Shown: piece after piece, positions 15,761-25,945 of the stretch | How positions within the stretch are numbered: position 1 is the first letter of the stretch | Layout: every line of letters begins with the position of its first letter | From: CAIMZW01 sp037133095 | GTDB taxonomy: Bacteria > Actinomycetota > Actinomycetes > Nanopelagicales > Nanopelagicaceae | Reading direction: 5' to 3' | DNA length: 64,000 nucleotides | NCBI GenBank assembly: GCA_037133095.1 | Contig: JBAXOT010000006.1 | Span: forward strand, 1 to 64,000 | Notes under the pieces: model-generated | The model's input: only the letters and a program-made list of their open reading frames with translations | What the model was told of the DNA's origin: nothing | The model's database searches: none | Made by a program: the position numbers and the translations under genes

Positions 15761-16863
15761 CGTGATTCGCTTCTTTCTAACAGGGCGATGGAACTAGAGA
15801 GCGCATCCAAATCAGCATATGCCCCTTGAAGATGGCGAGAGCCGGTGGATTCGAAAGCGGTTCGAGCATGGAGCATTCGAGTGTTATCAAAGATGACGCA
15901 ATCGCCAGGTTCCAAGCGAAATTCTTTCATCATGCTGGGACCATTCACGATGGTGGCAAAGGCCGACAAGGAATCAAAAACTTGGTCCACATACTCACTC
16001 GACCGCGGACTTTGCATCGAGCGATCATTCCAACGAACTTCGACGATCTCAACATTAGTATTGAGCCGGATAATCGGACCGACATATTCCAAAAAGGTAT
16101 TGGCGTTCGAGTACGTGAAATGAAAATTCTCTTGACTAAGAATCTCAAAAGCTTTTGGTGCCACCGTGCGAAGTCGTTGCGCCGCTTTGAAGCCATCGAC
16201 CAGACCGGAATTTCCGCCTTCAACATTGGTTGTGAGGCAGTGCAACAGTTGAAGTGATGGCACTGGATTTCGGTATGGATTGTCCGTGTGAGGGGCGATC
16301 TTCATATTGGTGAAGGCAAGGTTGTTGGGATTCTCCTCCACCTGCACGTCAAATAACTTTCCATAATTTGTCTCGCGCACAAAACCGAAGGTGTCGATTA
16401 CTTCAAGAACTGTTCCAGAATCTTTGGGGAGATCAGTCAAGAGCAAGAATCCGAGGTGAACTATGGAGCGCAGAGCTTTTAGGCGAACGGTGGGTGAGGC
16501 GAGATAGTCGTGCCAGGAAACTGGGATGAAATCTGCCCTAGAGCCTTCCCACGTGAATTTACCCATTTCGCTTCGCGGGTCTTCAAAATTTGCCCCAGTT
16601 TTCAGGTCTCGAACCGTGGCGTGAGTTAATAAAACTTGATGGCCATCGGAGAGCGAAAATAGCGATTCATGCTCAAGTTCAAAGACATCATCAATCGCCA
16701 AGTTAATCGGAAGGTCTAAAATCGAACGCAACCGCTGGCCATTGACCGGGTGTCGACACTCCAAGCAGGCACAAAGGTCGCGAACCAAGCGAGCCGAAAG
16801 AAGATTCATTTCGGCTTCCGCCAACTCCGCCATTTCCATGGAGCCATTCAATTCTGTCGCCAT
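15757..16863 (-). CDS. Gamma-butyrobetaine-hydroxylase-like Fe(II)/2-oxoglutarate oxygenase, TmpA-like
   Basis: A 368-residue two-domain protein. The N-terminal zinc domain has Cys31, Cys33, Cys36 and His75, matching the spacing in human BBOX1. The TauD/BBOX catalytic domain has the iron triad His192-x-Asp194 and His332, with Arg343 placed to bind 2-oxoglutarate. Aromatic residues at Tyr167, Phe171, Phe184 and Tyr349 align with the BBOX trimethylammonium cage, so a quaternary amine substrate is likely. Paired by overlap with the HD diiron oxygenase, it most resembles TmpA, which hydroxylates 2-(trimethylammonio)ethylphosphonate. Alternatives are a true gamma-butyrobetaine hydroxylase or PhnY-like activity on 2-aminoethylphosphonate. 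The ribosome binding site is weak; an ATG eight codons later is possible. Confidence 0.8.
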   Translation of the reverse strand: MATELNGSMEMAELAEAEMNLLSARLVRDLCACLECRHPVNGQRLRSILDLPINLAIDDVFELEHESLFSLSDGHQVLLTHATVRDLKTGANFEDPRSEMGKFTWEGSRADFIPVSWHDYLASPTVRLKALRSIVHLGFLLLTDLPKDSGTVLEVIDTFGFVRETNYGKLFDVQVEENPNNLAFTNMKIAPHTDNPYRNPVPSLQLLHCLTTNVEGGNSGLVDGFKAAQRLRTVAPKAFEILSQENFHFTYSNANTFLEYVGPIIRLNTNVEIVEVRWNDRSMQSPRSSEYVDQVFDSLSAFATIVNGPSMMKEFRLEPGDCVIFDNTRMLHARTAFESTGSRHLQGAYADLDALSSSIALLERSESR

Positions 16864-16950
16864 ATAATCGCGGTGTATCCTGCGTGAATAGCGGGTTAAA
16901 GGTCACTGAAAAAGTGTTCATCAAGTGCATCTGGTTCAAATGGAGGAAAA

Positions 16951-17442
16951 ATGGCGTCTGATTCCAGTTTCGATATCGTCTCCGAGGTCGATCATATGGA
17001 GGTTGATAACGCCTTTAACCAAACCGATCGCGAAATCGGAACCCGGTTCGACTTTAAGAACACTGGCACCAAAATCGAGAAATCTGGCGATAAATTCTTA
17101 ATTGAAGCCGATTCTGAAGAGCGGGCCAAAGCAGCCTTGGAAGTCTTCCGAGACAAACTGGTCAAGCGAGGAGTTTCACTGAAGCACCTAGATGCAACCG
17201 ATCCAGCCCTCAGCGGAAAAATCCACAAAATAACCTGCGAATTCAAAGAGGGGATCTCCACCGAGAACGCTAAGAAGATCGCCAAACTGCTGCGCGACGA
17301 GGGTCCCAAGACCATTAAAACCCAGATCCAGGGCGAATCTCTGCGCGTCACCAGCAAGAGCCGTGATGACCTGCAGACCGCGATTGCCATGGTCAAGGAG
17401 CACACCTGGGAGTTTGCGGTTCAATTTAATAATTACCGATAG
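16951..17442 (+). CDS. yajQ: YajQ family nucleotide-binding protein
   Basis: A 163-residue protein matching YajQ along its length: the start SSFDIVSEVD, then TRFDFKNT near residue 35, KIHKITCEFKEGIS, and a C-terminal ALLxTxxFNN-like end (VQFNNYR). The fold is two ferredoxin-like domains; some members bind cyclic di-GMP and act with transcription factors, others bind nucleotides or RNA. The ATG is preceded by GGAGGA. rarD follows after 9 nt, so the two may be co-transcribed. Confidence 0.92.
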   Translation: MASDSSFDIVSEVDHMEVDNAFNQTDREIGTRFDFKNTGTKIEKSGDKFLIEADSEERAKAALEVFRDKLVKRGVSLKHLDATDPALSGKIHKITCEFKEGISTENAKKIAKLLRDEGPKTIKTQIQGESLRVTSKSRDDLQTAIAMVKEHTWEFAVQFNNYR

Positions 17443-17451
17443 TTCGCCCAA

Positions 17452-18351
17452 TTGACTAAAAATAGGATCGGCCTGCTCTTCGGTATTTCTGCATATGTCC
17501 TCTGGGGACTTTTTCCACTTTATTGGCCATTATTGAAAAAGGCAGGCAGTTTCGAGATTGTGGCCCATCGTGCCATCTGGTCGCTCTTCTTCTGTCTGAT
17601 TGCCCTCGCGTTCACCAAGCAATTACGAAAAACCCTTTCGGTATTGCAGTCGAGAAAACTGGTCCTTCGACTAACACTTGCCACGATGCTGGTCTCGGTT
17701 AATTGGTTGACCTATATTTGGGCGGTTAATCATGGACATATTGTGGATTCGGCGCTGGGTTATTACATCAACCCGCTGGTGATGGTTGGCTACGGCGTTC
17801 TCTTCCTCCACGAAAAATTACGCGGGCTCCAATGGGTCTCCGTAGTCGTTGCCTTTATTGGCGTAATCGTTCTGACCATTGATTACGGCAAGCTTCCTTG
17901 GATCTCATTGACGATTGCGATCTCGTGGGGCAGTTATGGGTATGTAAAAAAGAAGTTAGGTCTTGGCTCGCTAGAAAGTCTGACGATTGAAACTTTGATC
18001 TCACTCGTGCCTTACAGTATTTATGTCTTTTGGTTAGGTGCGCAAGGAACTGGTCAGTTTGGACACGGATTCTCAATAACCGTCCTACTTATATTGGCTG
18101 GTGCGGTGACTGCCATACCTCTTTTGCTTTTTAATGGTGCCGCCGTACGACTGCCCTTTTCCATCATTGGCTTGCTGCAATTCATAACTCCAACGTTGAA
18201 TTTTGCACTTGGGGTTTGGGTCAAGCATGAAGTGATGTCGACCGTTCGATGGATCGGGTTCTTTGTTATCTGGATTGCCCTTTTTGCCTTAGGTGTTGAT
18301 CTGGTGAAATCAGGCAGTACGAGTAATGATGGTGTCGCACAAGGAGATTAG
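17452..18351 (+). CDS. rarD: RarD-type EamA transporter
   Basis: A 299-residue membrane protein with ten predicted helices arranged as two EamA repeats. The N-terminal GISAYVLWGLFPLYWPLL and the HRAIWSL motif are typical of the RarD family of drug/metabolite transporters; the substrate is generally unknown. It starts with TTG 9 nt after yajQ. Its 3' end overlaps the convergent polyprenyl synthase gene by 42 nt. Confidence 0.88.
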   Translation: MTKNRIGLLFGISAYVLWGLFPLYWPLLKKAGSFEIVAHRAIWSLFFCLIALAFTKQLRKTLSVLQSRKLVLRLTLATMLVSVNWLTYIWAVNHGHIVDSALGYYINPLVMVGYGVLFLHEKLRGLQWVSVVVAFIGVIVLTIDYGKLPWISLTIAISWGSYGYVKKKLGLGSLESLTIETLISLVPYSIYVFWLGAQGTGQFGHGFSITVLLILAGAVTAIPLLLFNGAAVRLPFSIIGLLQFITPTLNFALGVWVKHEVMSTVRWIGFFVIWIALFALGVDLVKSGSTSNDGVAQGD

Positions 18352-19299
18352 GGCATCCTTCGCGGAACCGGCAGGCAGTTGATCTAAAAGGTGACGAGAA
18401 CTCTCGGCATATTGATCTAAAAGCGCCCGGGATTTAGCCATTGCAGGATGAACGCGAAGGGCAGCCAAAGTTTCAGCAACAACTCTCTCATCGGTGATCG
18501 GAGCCGAAAGAACTTCTCGAAGTGCCGCATCCTGCGGATCATCCGATTCCAACACAAATAGCGTCACCAGAGTTGGTACGCCCTCGCGTAGATCAGTTCC
18601 TGGCGTCTTGCCCGATTCATTTGTAGTACTGGCAATATCTATAACGTCATCTGCAAGTTGGAAGGTAATACCCATCTCTTCGCCGAATTTGGTCACAATA
18701 TCGACCACCGGCTCAGCCGCACCGGACAAAAGTGCTCCATATCGGGCGCTGGTAGCAATCAGCGAACCGGTCTTATCGGCCACTACCTTGAGATAGTGGT
18801 CGATCTGGCTCATACCCTTGGTGAATCCTTGCGTCTCACTTATTTGTCCAATGACTAATCGCTCAAAAGTTCGCGCCTGCAGCCGCACTGCTTCTGGCCC
18901 AAGATCTGCGAGTAGGTCTGAGGCTTTTGCGAAAAGGTAATCGCCGGTAAGAATGGCGACGGTGTTTCCCCAGCGAGAGTTGGCGCTGTCGACACCTCGA
19001 CGAAGTGGTGCCTCATCCATGACGTCATCGTGATACAAAGTAGCAAGATGAGTCAGTTCGCAAACCACTGCGGCTTGGATCACTTCAATCTTGCTCGGAT
19101 CGCCAAATTGTGCGGCCAGCAGGGTGAGCATTGGTCGGAGTCTTTTCCCACCAGCCTCAACTAAATGACGCGAGGTTTGCACAACGAGTGGGTAATCGCC
19201 TTCGATCTGAGTTCGCAATAAAACCTCGACCTGTGCCATTCCGGCGACCAGAGCGCTCTCAAGAGTTGGATCCACTCCGGAGATCCCGAGCGTCGACAT
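18310..19299 (-). CDS. Long-chain polyprenyl diphosphate synthase
   Basis: A 329-residue trans-prenyltransferase with both Asp-rich motifs: LYHDDVMDEA (first, about residue 95) and QLADDVIDI (second, about residue 217), plus the GGKRLRP substrate-binding motif. It elongates farnesyl or geranylgeranyl diphosphate with isopentenyl diphosphate, probably to make the menaquinone side chain. The gene begins immediately after the nuoN stop, an arrangement seen in many actinobacteria, so complex I and quinone-tail synthesis are likely co-expressed. Chain length cannot be read reliably. Confidence 0.92.
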   Translation of the reverse strand: MSTLGISGVDPTLESALVAGMAQVEVLLRTQIEGDYPLVVQTSRHLVEAGGKRLRPMLTLLAAQFGDPSKIEVIQAAVVCELTHLATLYHDDVMDEAPLRRGVDSANSRWGNTVAILTGDYLFAKASDLLADLGPEAVRLQARTFERLVIGQISETQGFTKGMSQIDHYLKVVADKTGSLIATSARYGALLSGAAEPVVDIVTKFGEEMGITFQLADDVIDIASTTNESGKTPGTDLREGVPTLVTLFVLESDDPQDAALREVLSAPITDERVVAETLAALRVHPAMAKSRALLDQYAESSRHLLDQLPAGSAKDALISLCDTIITRTA

Positions 19300-20814
19300 C
19301 TACTTCAAGAAATTCGCGAAGGATTGCGCGGTATTCAAAAGAAGTGATGGGTAGACGCCAAGAACGATTGTGACCAGAGCACTCACGGTGATTGCGATGC
19401 TGGTCATGATCGATGGAATAACCACAGAGACGGTGTCACTGGTTGGCTCGGTGAAGAAGAGCAAAACAACAATGCGCAGATAGAAGAACGCGGCGACGGC
19501 ACTGGCAAGGACACCAACGACGACTACAGCGATATTTCCAGTTTCATAAGCAGCCTGGAAGAGTGAGAACTTTCCGATGAATCCGCTGGTCAAGGGAATA
19601 CCTGCGAAGGAGAGCAAGAAGAGAACAAAGGCACCAGCAACCGCAGGTGACTTCTTTCCCAGCCCGGCCCAGCGATTAAGGTCCGTCACTTCGCCAGCCG
19701 AATCCCTGACCAAGGTAACGATTCCGAAGGCACCCATCGTGGTAAATCCGTAGGCGACGAGATAGAAAAGTGAAGCTGTCAAACCTGACTTATCAAGAGC
19801 CAAAACACCGGTCAGTAAGAAGCCGGCGTGAGCAATCGAAGAGAATGCCAGCGCACGCTTCACATCACGCTGGGCGATAGCAGCGATAGCGCCAACAGCC
19901 ATCGTCAAGATTGCAATCACAGTAATGATTGGCTTCCATTGCCATTGTGCGGCAGCAAGTCCAACATAGAAGATTCGCAAAGTGGCACCGAAGGCTGCGA
20001 CCTTGGTACAGGCGGCCATGAAGCCAGTGATTGGAGTCGGTGCTCCTTGGTAAACATCCGGCGTCCAGTTATGGAATGGAACGGCGCCAACTTTGAAAAG
20101 TAATCCAACGCTGAGGAAGACGGTGCCAATCAACAAGAAGACATCGTTGCCATTTCCACTGGTGATGGCGGTGGCAATTCCAGTCAGAGAGAGGGTGCCG
20201 GAATAGCCGTACAAGAAAGCTGAACCAAAGAGGAAGAAGGCCGAGGAGAAGGCGCCGAGAAGAAAGTACTTCAATGCAGCTTCTTGCGAGAGCAATCGAC
20301 GACGACGAGAAAGCCCTGCCATGAGATAGAGCGGCAATGAGAGAACTTCCAAAGCCACGAAGAGAGTGATCAAGTCAGTAGCCATTGGGAAGAGCATCAT
20401 TCCGGCCACCGCAAAGAGGGTGAGTGGGAAAATTTCGGTTTGTTGCTTGCCGGTCTTTATCGATTCGCGTTCATCTTCAGAGCCAGGAACCGCAGAGGCT
20501 TGGGCGGTGAAATGATCTTGATCGGCAATCAGCAAAATGCCAATAAATGCCAAAACCAAAACTGTTCCTTCTAAGAAGGTGCTCATGCCATCAATCGAAA
20601 CTGAATTAACTGCGGCAGTCAGTGAAGTGACGTGACGAACCTTCACGAGTTGTGCAAAGGCTAAGACTAAGGCGCCGAGCGAGATTGATACCTGAGCGGT
20701 CGCACGAAGAGATGTACGTAGGAATGCCTCGACGAGGACACCGAGAAGGGCGCCACCAAGGACAATCAGGATTGGTGCGAGAAGTGAATAGTTAAGTACG
20801 GGAGCGGTCAGCAT
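19300..20814 (-). CDS. nuoN: NADH-quinone oxidoreductase subunit N
   Basis: A 504-residue antiporter-like membrane subunit of complex I with about 14 helices. It carries the proton-channel features of the NuoL/M/N family, including a Glu in helix 5 (FVALEVLSLPLYLM) and Lys residues in the central helices (FKVGAVPFHNWTPDVYQGAPTP region). It starts at a TAATG overlap with the nuoM stop and ends directly at the polyprenyl synthase start. Confidence 0.95.
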   Translation of the reverse strand: MLTAPVLNYSLLAPILIVLGGALLGVLVEAFLRTSLRATAQVSISLGALVLAFAQLVKVRHVTSLTAAVNSVSIDGMSTFLEGTVLVLAFIGILLIADQDHFTAQASAVPGSEDERESIKTGKQQTEIFPLTLFAVAGMMLFPMATDLITLFVALEVLSLPLYLMAGLSRRRRLLSQEAALKYFLLGAFSSAFFLFGSAFLYGYSGTLSLTGIATAITSGNGNDVFLLIGTVFLSVGLLFKVGAVPFHNWTPDVYQGAPTPITGFMAACTKVAAFGATLRIFYVGLAAAQWQWKPIITVIAILTMAVGAIAAIAQRDVKRALAFSSIAHAGFLLTGVLALDKSGLTASLFYLVAYGFTTMGAFGIVTLVRDSAGEVTDLNRWAGLGKKSPAVAGAFVLFLLSFAGIPLTSGFIGKFSLFQAAYETGNIAVVVVGVLASAVAAFFYLRIVVLLFFTEPTSDTVSVVIPSIMTSIAITVSALVTIVLGVYPSLLLNTAQSFANFLK

Positions 20815-22319
20815 TACTTACCTGCCTTAGGAGCTGGATCGGTAACCCCGGAGTGAGTCATCACCGTTTGTGTGGCTGGGTTAATGGCATCGAGTAACGG
20901 CTTAGGAAAAAAGCCGAGAACAACGAGAAGCAGAATGATCGGGGCGATCGCCACTTTCTCGCGCAGGTTCAAATCGGGCAAATTTTCATTGCCTTCCTGA
21001 ACCGGACCATGCAACGACTTCTGAACTACAATCAAAACATAGAGCGCGGCAAGAATTATTCCGGTGGTTCCGAAGATTGCTGCGACTGGGTACCTAGTGA
21101 AAGTTCCAACCAGAACTAAAAATTCGCTGACGAAGCTGGAGAGTCCAGGTAAAGCCAGCGCCGACATACCTGCCAGGAAGAACGACCAGGCCATAACCGG
21201 AGTCACTCGTTGCAGGCCACCGAAGTCCTCGATGTGGGTGGATTTACGACGATAGATCATCCAACCTGCCACTAAGAAGAGCGCACCGGTCGAGAAACCG
21301 TGATTGACCATATACAACGTGGCTCCCGATAGACCTTGCGAAGTCATCGCAAAGATTCCGAGAGTGATAAATCCAAAGTGCGAGATCGAGGTAAATGCGA
21401 TCAAACCAGTAATTTCACGTTGACCAATCGCCAAGAATGCGCCGTAGAGAATAGAAATGACGGCGAGCACCATGATGACCGGCGTAAAAGTTTTTGAAGC
21501 GTGAGGAAATAATGTGATACAAAAACGGATCATTCCGTAAGTACCAACTTTATCTAGGACGCCGAGAAGCAGCACCGAAGTGCCTGGTGTTGCCGATTTA
21601 GCGGCGGTCGGTAGCCAGGTGTGGAACGGCCATAGTGGCGCTTTAATCGCGAAGGCAACAAAGAAGCCAAGGAATAAAAAGTTCTCCGTGAGGGAATCAA
21701 TATGAAGAGTGGAGAGAGCACCAATATCGAAGGTATATCCGATCTGGTTTCCAGCAATCACATAAATTCCAATAATTGCAGCCAACATGAGCAATCCACC
21801 CAAGAGGCTGTAGAGCAAGAATTTCATTGCAGCCGCTGCGCGTTCGCCACGACCGTAGCCACCAATAAGGAAGTAGACCGGAATCAACATCGCTTCGAAG
21901 ATGACATAGAAGAGGAAAACATCGGTTGCGGCAAAGACGCCGATCATCATGGTCTCAAGAATCAAAATGAGCGAGTAGAAAGTCTTTGGACCCCACTTGC
22001 CATTTTCCGACTCGTTCCAGCCGGCAAGAATGACGACTGGAACCAAAATGGTCGCCATCAAAATCAGAACCAAGGCGATGCCATCAATCCCAACCGCGTA
22101 CTTAATGCCAAAGCTCGAGATCCAATTTCGGGACTCCACAAATTGCATATCTGAAACATTGGTCTTGAATTTGTAGGCCATAACTCCTGCAACACCAAGA
22201 ACGACTAAAGAAATGATGAAGGCGAATTTCTTCACCATGTCAGCATTGCCCTTGGGCAAGAAGGCTAGAAGAACGGTTCCGATTAACGGAAGAAGTTCGA
22301 GCGAGGTCACGATACTCAC
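20814..22319 (-). CDS. nuoM: NADH-quinone oxidoreductase subunit M
   Basis: A 501-residue proton-pumping membrane subunit of complex I, antiporter family. Diagnostic segments include [20 protein letters not shown] (helix 5 Glu) and [15 protein letters not shown] with its conserved Lys. I chose the GTG at 22319, which overlaps the nuoL stop as GTGA; the longer frame from 22334 only extends into nuoL. Overlap with nuoN implies tight co-translation. Confidence 0.95.
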   Translation of the reverse strand: MSIVTSLELLPLIGTVLLAFLPKGNADMVKKFAFIISLVVLGVAGVMAYKFKTNVSDMQFVESRNWISSFGIKYAVGIDGIALVLILMATILVPVVILAGWNESENGKWGPKTFYSLILILETMMIGVFAATDVFLFYVIFEAMLIPVYFLIGGYGRGERAAAAMKFLLYSLLGGLLMLAAIIGIYVIAGNQIGYTFDIGALSTLHIDSLTENFLFLGFFVAFAIKAPLWPFHTWLPTAAKSATPGTSVLLLGVLDKVGTYGMIRFCITLFPHASKTFTPVIMVLAVISILYGAFLAIGQREITGLIAFTSISHFGFITLGIFAMTSQGLSGATLYMVNHGFSTGALFLVAGWMIYRRKSTHIEDFGGLQRVTPVMAWSFFLAGMSALALPGLSSFVSEFLVLVGTFTRYPVAAIFGTTGIILAALYVLIVVQKSLHGPVQEGNENLPDLNLREKVAIAPIILLLVVLGFFPKPLLDAINPATQTVMTHSGVTDPAPKAGK

Positions 22320-24208
22320 AGCGTCACCACCCAAATCGTTGTAATCAGAGCAAGCGCGCCAATAACCATAATCAACGCATAACTTCGAACATAGCCATTC
22401 TGAATTCTTCGAAGTCCCTTGGCGGAGCCGAGGAAGATGGCACCAACAAGTCGAACGAGGCCATCAATAACGTAATGGTCAGTTTTGACCAGACCCGCAG
22501 TGAGCGCCTGACCTGGACGCATAAGAACTGCCTCATTAAAGGCATCTTGCATCAAGTCACGACGAGCAATCTTGGTAAAGACCGAAACGTTCTCTGGTGC
22601 TTCGACCGGGACGTTCGAACGATATTTGGTTACTGCAATTCCCACCCCGATGATGACTGCCACCAGAGCCAGAATGGAGACAACAGCTGGCTTCATCAAC
22701 TCTTTGCCGCCTTCAATGCCATTGGCATTAAGAACGGGCGCAAGCCAATTGACGAGGGAATTGCCAGAGTTAAAGAGAAATCCAGAAGCAACCGAACCGA
22801 TGGCAAGGATTCCCATCGGCAGCCACATCAAAATTGGGCTCTCGTGTGGATGGGCTTTCTCATCCCAACGTTGTGCGCCGACAAATGTCATCACCACAAG
22901 CCTGGTCATATAGAACGCGGTAATCGCGGCGCCGAGTAGCGTTGCGATTCCCAAAATCCAACCTTTAGTTCCGCCAGCATTGAAGGCGAGTTCAATAATT
23001 TTGTCTTTCGAGTAAAAACCCGCAAAAGGCGGCACACCAATAATTGCGAGGTAACCCAGACCAAAGGTGGCGAAGGTGATCGGCATGAACTTTCCAATGC
23101 CACCGAACCTACGCATATTTACTTCATCATCCATCCCATGCATGACCGAGCCGGCACCTAAGAACATTCCAGCCTTAAAGAAGCCGTGGGTGAGAAGGTG
23201 CATGATCGCAATCGCATAACCAACGGGACCAAGTCCAGCAGCCAAAATCATGTAGCCAATCTGCGACATGGTCGAAGCGGCGAGCGCCTTCTTAATGTCA
23301 TCTTTGGCGGTACCAATCAAAGCACCGAAGAGCAAGGTAATCCCACCAACGATCGCCACCATCAATCTCGCAGTTGGTGCAGCATCAAAGATGAAGTTAG
23401 AGCGAGTGATGAGATAGACGCCGGCGGTCACCATCGTCGCCGCATGAATCAGCGCCGATACTGGCGTTGGGCCAGCCATCGCATCGCCGAGCCACGACTG
23501 CAATGGGAACTGGGCCGACTTTCCAGCCGCCGCCAGCAACAACATCAAACCAATAGCGGTCAGCGCAGCCTTAGAAGCATGCGGCGCCCCGGCTTTCACG
23601 CCTGCAAAAGAGACTGAACCAAATTGCGCGAAGGAGATCATGATGGCCAGGGAGAGCCCAACGTCACCAACACGGTTCGCAACAAAGGCTTTCTTTGCGG
23701 CCGTCGCGTATGCCGGTTTCTGATTCCAGAAACCAATTAATAAGTACGAAGCGAGTCCGACGCCTTCCCAACCAACATAGAGGTTGAGGTATGAATCGCC
23801 CAACACTAAGAGCAACATCGCGGCAATAAATAGGTTGAGATATGCGAAGAAGCGGCGACGATCGCGATCATGAGACATATAGGCGATTGAGTAAATATGA
23901 ATCAGGGTTCCGACTCCCGTAATCAAGAGTACGAAACAGATGGAGAGCTGATCCAATAACAAGGAGGCATCTACCTTGAAGCTGCCCACCGAAATCCAAC
24001 TGAAAATTTTCTGCGTTGCGGCACGAGCCGCGCCAGAACGATTGTGCATCGCGATGAATTCAGCAACACCTATCGCGAAGGCAGAGGCAGAAATCAGAGT
24101 CGCAAGCAGATGACCCCACTTATCCGCGACTCGGCCAAGCAATAACAGCAAGGCTGAACTGAATAGCGGCAACGCTATGAGATAGACCAAGTGCGAGCTA
24201 GTTGTCAT
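22316..24208 (-). CDS. nuoL: NADH-quinone oxidoreductase subunit L
   Basis: The 630-residue largest antiporter-like subunit of complex I. The core carries [45 protein letters not shown] and the later HAFFKA-type segment ([13 protein letters not shown]). A C-terminal extension supplies the lateral helix that runs along NuoM/NuoN. It lies 2 nt after nuoK and overlaps nuoM. Confidence 0.96.
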   Translation of the reverse strand: MTTSSHLVYLIALPLFSSALLLLLGRVADKWGHLLATLISASAFAIGVAEFIAMHNRSGAARAATQKIFSWISVGSFKVDASLLLDQLSICFVLLITGVGTLIHIYSIAYMSHDRDRRRFFAYLNLFIAAMLLLVLGDSYLNLYVGWEGVGLASYLLIGFWNQKPAYATAAKKAFVANRVGDVGLSLAIMISFAQFGSVSFAGVKAGAPHASKAALTAIGLMLLLAAAGKSAQFPLQSWLGDAMAGPTPVSALIHAATMVTAGVYLITRSNFIFDAAPTARLMVAIVGGITLLFGALIGTAKDDIKKALAASTMSQIGYMILAAGLGPVGYAIAIMHLLTHGFFKAGMFLGAGSVMHGMDDEVNMRRFGGIGKFMPITFATFGLGYLAIIGVPPFAGFYSKDKIIELAFNAGGTKGWILGIATLLGAAITAFYMTRLVVMTFVGAQRWDEKAHPHESPILMWLPMGILAIGSVASGFLFNSGNSLVNWLAPVLNANGIEGGKELMKPAVVSILALVAVIIGVGIAVTKYRSNVPVEAPENVSVFTKIARRDLMQDAFNEAVLMRPGQALTAGLVKTDHYVIDGLVRLVGAIFLGSAKGLRRIQNGYVRSYALIMVIGALALITTIWVVTL

Positions 24209-24210
24209 GG

Positions 24211-24510
24211 TTACCGTTTCAACAAACTGGCGTCATCAACGGACGCCGATCGACGGGAGCGATACATCGTCACGATGATCGCAAGTCCAACCACAACTTC
24301 GCAGGCGGCCACAACCATCGTAAAGAAGGATGCGACCTGTCCGTCGAGATTGCCGTTGATTCGAGCAAAGGTTACGAAGGCGAGATTGGATGCATTGAGC
24401 ATGAGCTCGACGCACATAAAGACCACAATGGCATTACGTCGGACGACCACCCCAACTGCGCCGATGGTGAAGAGAATTGCCGAGAGGTATAAGTAATACG
24501 AGATATCCAT
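24211..24510 (-). CDS. nuoK: NADH-quinone oxidoreductase subunit K
   Basis: A 99-residue subunit with three transmembrane helices. The [15 protein letters not shown] segment carries the conserved membrane Glu, and [15 protein letters not shown] follows with the second Glu; both contribute to the central proton path. It is adjacent to nuoJ (stop and start abut at 24510/24511). Confidence 0.96.
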   Translation of the reverse strand: MDISYYLYLSAILFTIGAVGVVVRRNAIVVFMCVELMLNASNLAFVTFARINGNLDGQVASFFTMVVAACEVVVGLAIIVTMYRSRRSASVDDASLLKR

Positions 24511-25293
24511 TTACTTCTCCTCCTCTTTCACTGGCTGCATCTGGAACGGCGCGCTTGGAATCATGTCGCCACGAGCCTCGAGCACTCCAGAAATGGAGGT
24601 CGGTGCGGCAGTTCCATCTGGCAATAACGCTGGAACATCGACTGCATTGTGGCGGGCAAAGACGCCAGAGCTCGGAAAACCAGCAGCATTAGCCAAGGAA
24701 GCAGCACGAAAGCGGGCAATCGATTGATCGCGCTGGGCAGTTCGAGATTTAATCTTTTGGCTGTGTGCCAAGACCATCGAGCCCAAAGCTGCCGTGATCA
24801 ATAAGGCGGAAATAACTTCGAAAGCCCACACGTACTTAGTAAAAAGTTGTTCGGCCAAACCTTGGACATTTCCGCTGGCGTTGCTGGCATCCAAGCCAAC
24901 CGCGGTCCGACCCAATGAGGCTCTGCCAATCAAGGTAATAAGCAAGCCACCCACGCCTACAGCGGCAGCGATTGCGGCTGGACGTTGGCCTTTGATGTTC
25001 TCGACTAGAGAGTCTGAACTATCGACACCGACCAACATAAGAATAAAGAGGAAGAGCATCATCACTGCGCCGGTATAGACAACCACCTGAACAATTCCAA
25101 GGAAAAGCGCATCTTGGGCAATGTAGAAGATGGCCAAGGTAATCATGACCCAAGCAAGGAGAAGTGCGGAGTGAACCGCCTTCTTTGCCATCACCATCCC
25201 AAGTGCAGCAAGTGTGGCCAGTGGTGCCATCAGCCAAAACAAGAGCGCCTCAGGGGTCTTGGTATTTCCAACGTGGAGTGCGAGATTAAGCAT
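24511..25293 (-). CDS. nuoJ: NADH-quinone oxidoreductase subunit J
   Basis: A 260-residue membrane subunit of complex I with five N-terminal helices ([54 protein letters not shown]). A soluble C-terminal tail of about 90 residues is longer than in E. coli and common in actinobacteria. The ATG at 25293 overlaps the nuoI stop by 8 nt and is preferred to the longer frame running into nuoI. Confidence 0.94.
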   Translation of the reverse strand: MLNLALHVGNTKTPEALLFWLMAPLATLAALGMVMAKKAVHSALLLAWVMITLAIFYIAQDALFLGIVQVVVYTGAVMMLFLFILMLVGVDSSDSLVENIKGQRPAAIAAAVGVGGLLITLIGRASLGRTAVGLDASNASGNVQGLAEQLFTKYVWAFEVISALLITAALGSMVLAHSQKIKSRTAQRDQSIARFRAASLANAAGFPSSGVFARHNAVDVPALLPDGTAAPTSISGVLEARGDMIPSAPFQMQPVKEEEK

Positions 25294-25945
25294 GGGCGTT
25301 CGCTTCCGGACTTTGAGATGGATGAGAGCCAGGAACTTCGCCACGGTAATAGGTACCGTCATCAGCGCCTGGATACATTGGATGTGGTGGCATCAACATT
25401 CCGGCGCGAAGTGGTGCCAGTAAATCTTCCTTTTCGAAAATTAACTTGCCACGGTCGTTGTCGGCGAGTTCGTACTCATTGGTCATGGTTAAGGCACGAG
25501 TTGGACAGGCTTCGATGCACAGACCGCAGAAGATGCATCGCAGGTAATTAATTTGGTAAACCGCGCCATAACGCTCCCCCGGCGAGACTTGATTCTCAGG
25601 AGTGTTGTTGGCACCCTCGACCAAGATGGCATCTGCTGGACATGCCCAAGCACAGAGTTCGCAACCAATGCATTTTTCCAAACCATCTGGATGACGATTG
25701 AGTTGATGGCGACCATGAAATCGCTCTTCGGTTGGGGCTTTGACTTCCGGGTATTGCACAGTGTTGGGCTTCTTAAACATCGTGGCAAAAGTGACCCAAA
25801 AGCCCAGAAGTTGTTTGAAGAAACCGGATGGAGATTGATCAGCAATCGGAGTGCTCTCTTCCGAGGCTTTAGCCAACCCAAGTTCTGAAACTGGTGCCAG
25901 TTCGCTGGTCGGTTCTAAGTTTTCTGGAGTATCAAACTCAGCCAT
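25286..25945 (-). CDS. nuoI: NADH-quinone oxidoreductase subunit I
   Basis: A 219-residue peripheral subunit carrying two [4Fe-4S] clusters (N6a, N6b) in the motifs [16 protein letters not shown] and [16 protein letters not shown]. It relays electrons towards NuoB. It has an acidic N-terminal extension of about 35 residues. I chose the ATG at 25945, which overlaps the nuoH stop by 8 nt; the longer open frame is nuoH in another register. Confidence 0.95.
   Translation of the reverse strand: MAEFDTPENLEPTSELAPVSELGLAKASEESTPIADQSPSGFFKQLLGFWVTFATMFKKPNTVQYPEVKAPTEERFHGRHQLNRHPDGLEKCIGCELCAWACPADAILVEGANNTPENQVSPGERYGAVYQINYLRCIFCGLCIEACPTRALTMTNEYELADNDRGKLIFEKEDLLAPLRAGMLMPPHPMYPGADDGTYYRGEVPGSHPSQSPEANAHA

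Noticed and set aside
22475..23617. Open frames of 113-154 codons on the plus strand
   Set aside because: They are antisense to nuoL, overlap one another, and have no domain or ribosome binding site.
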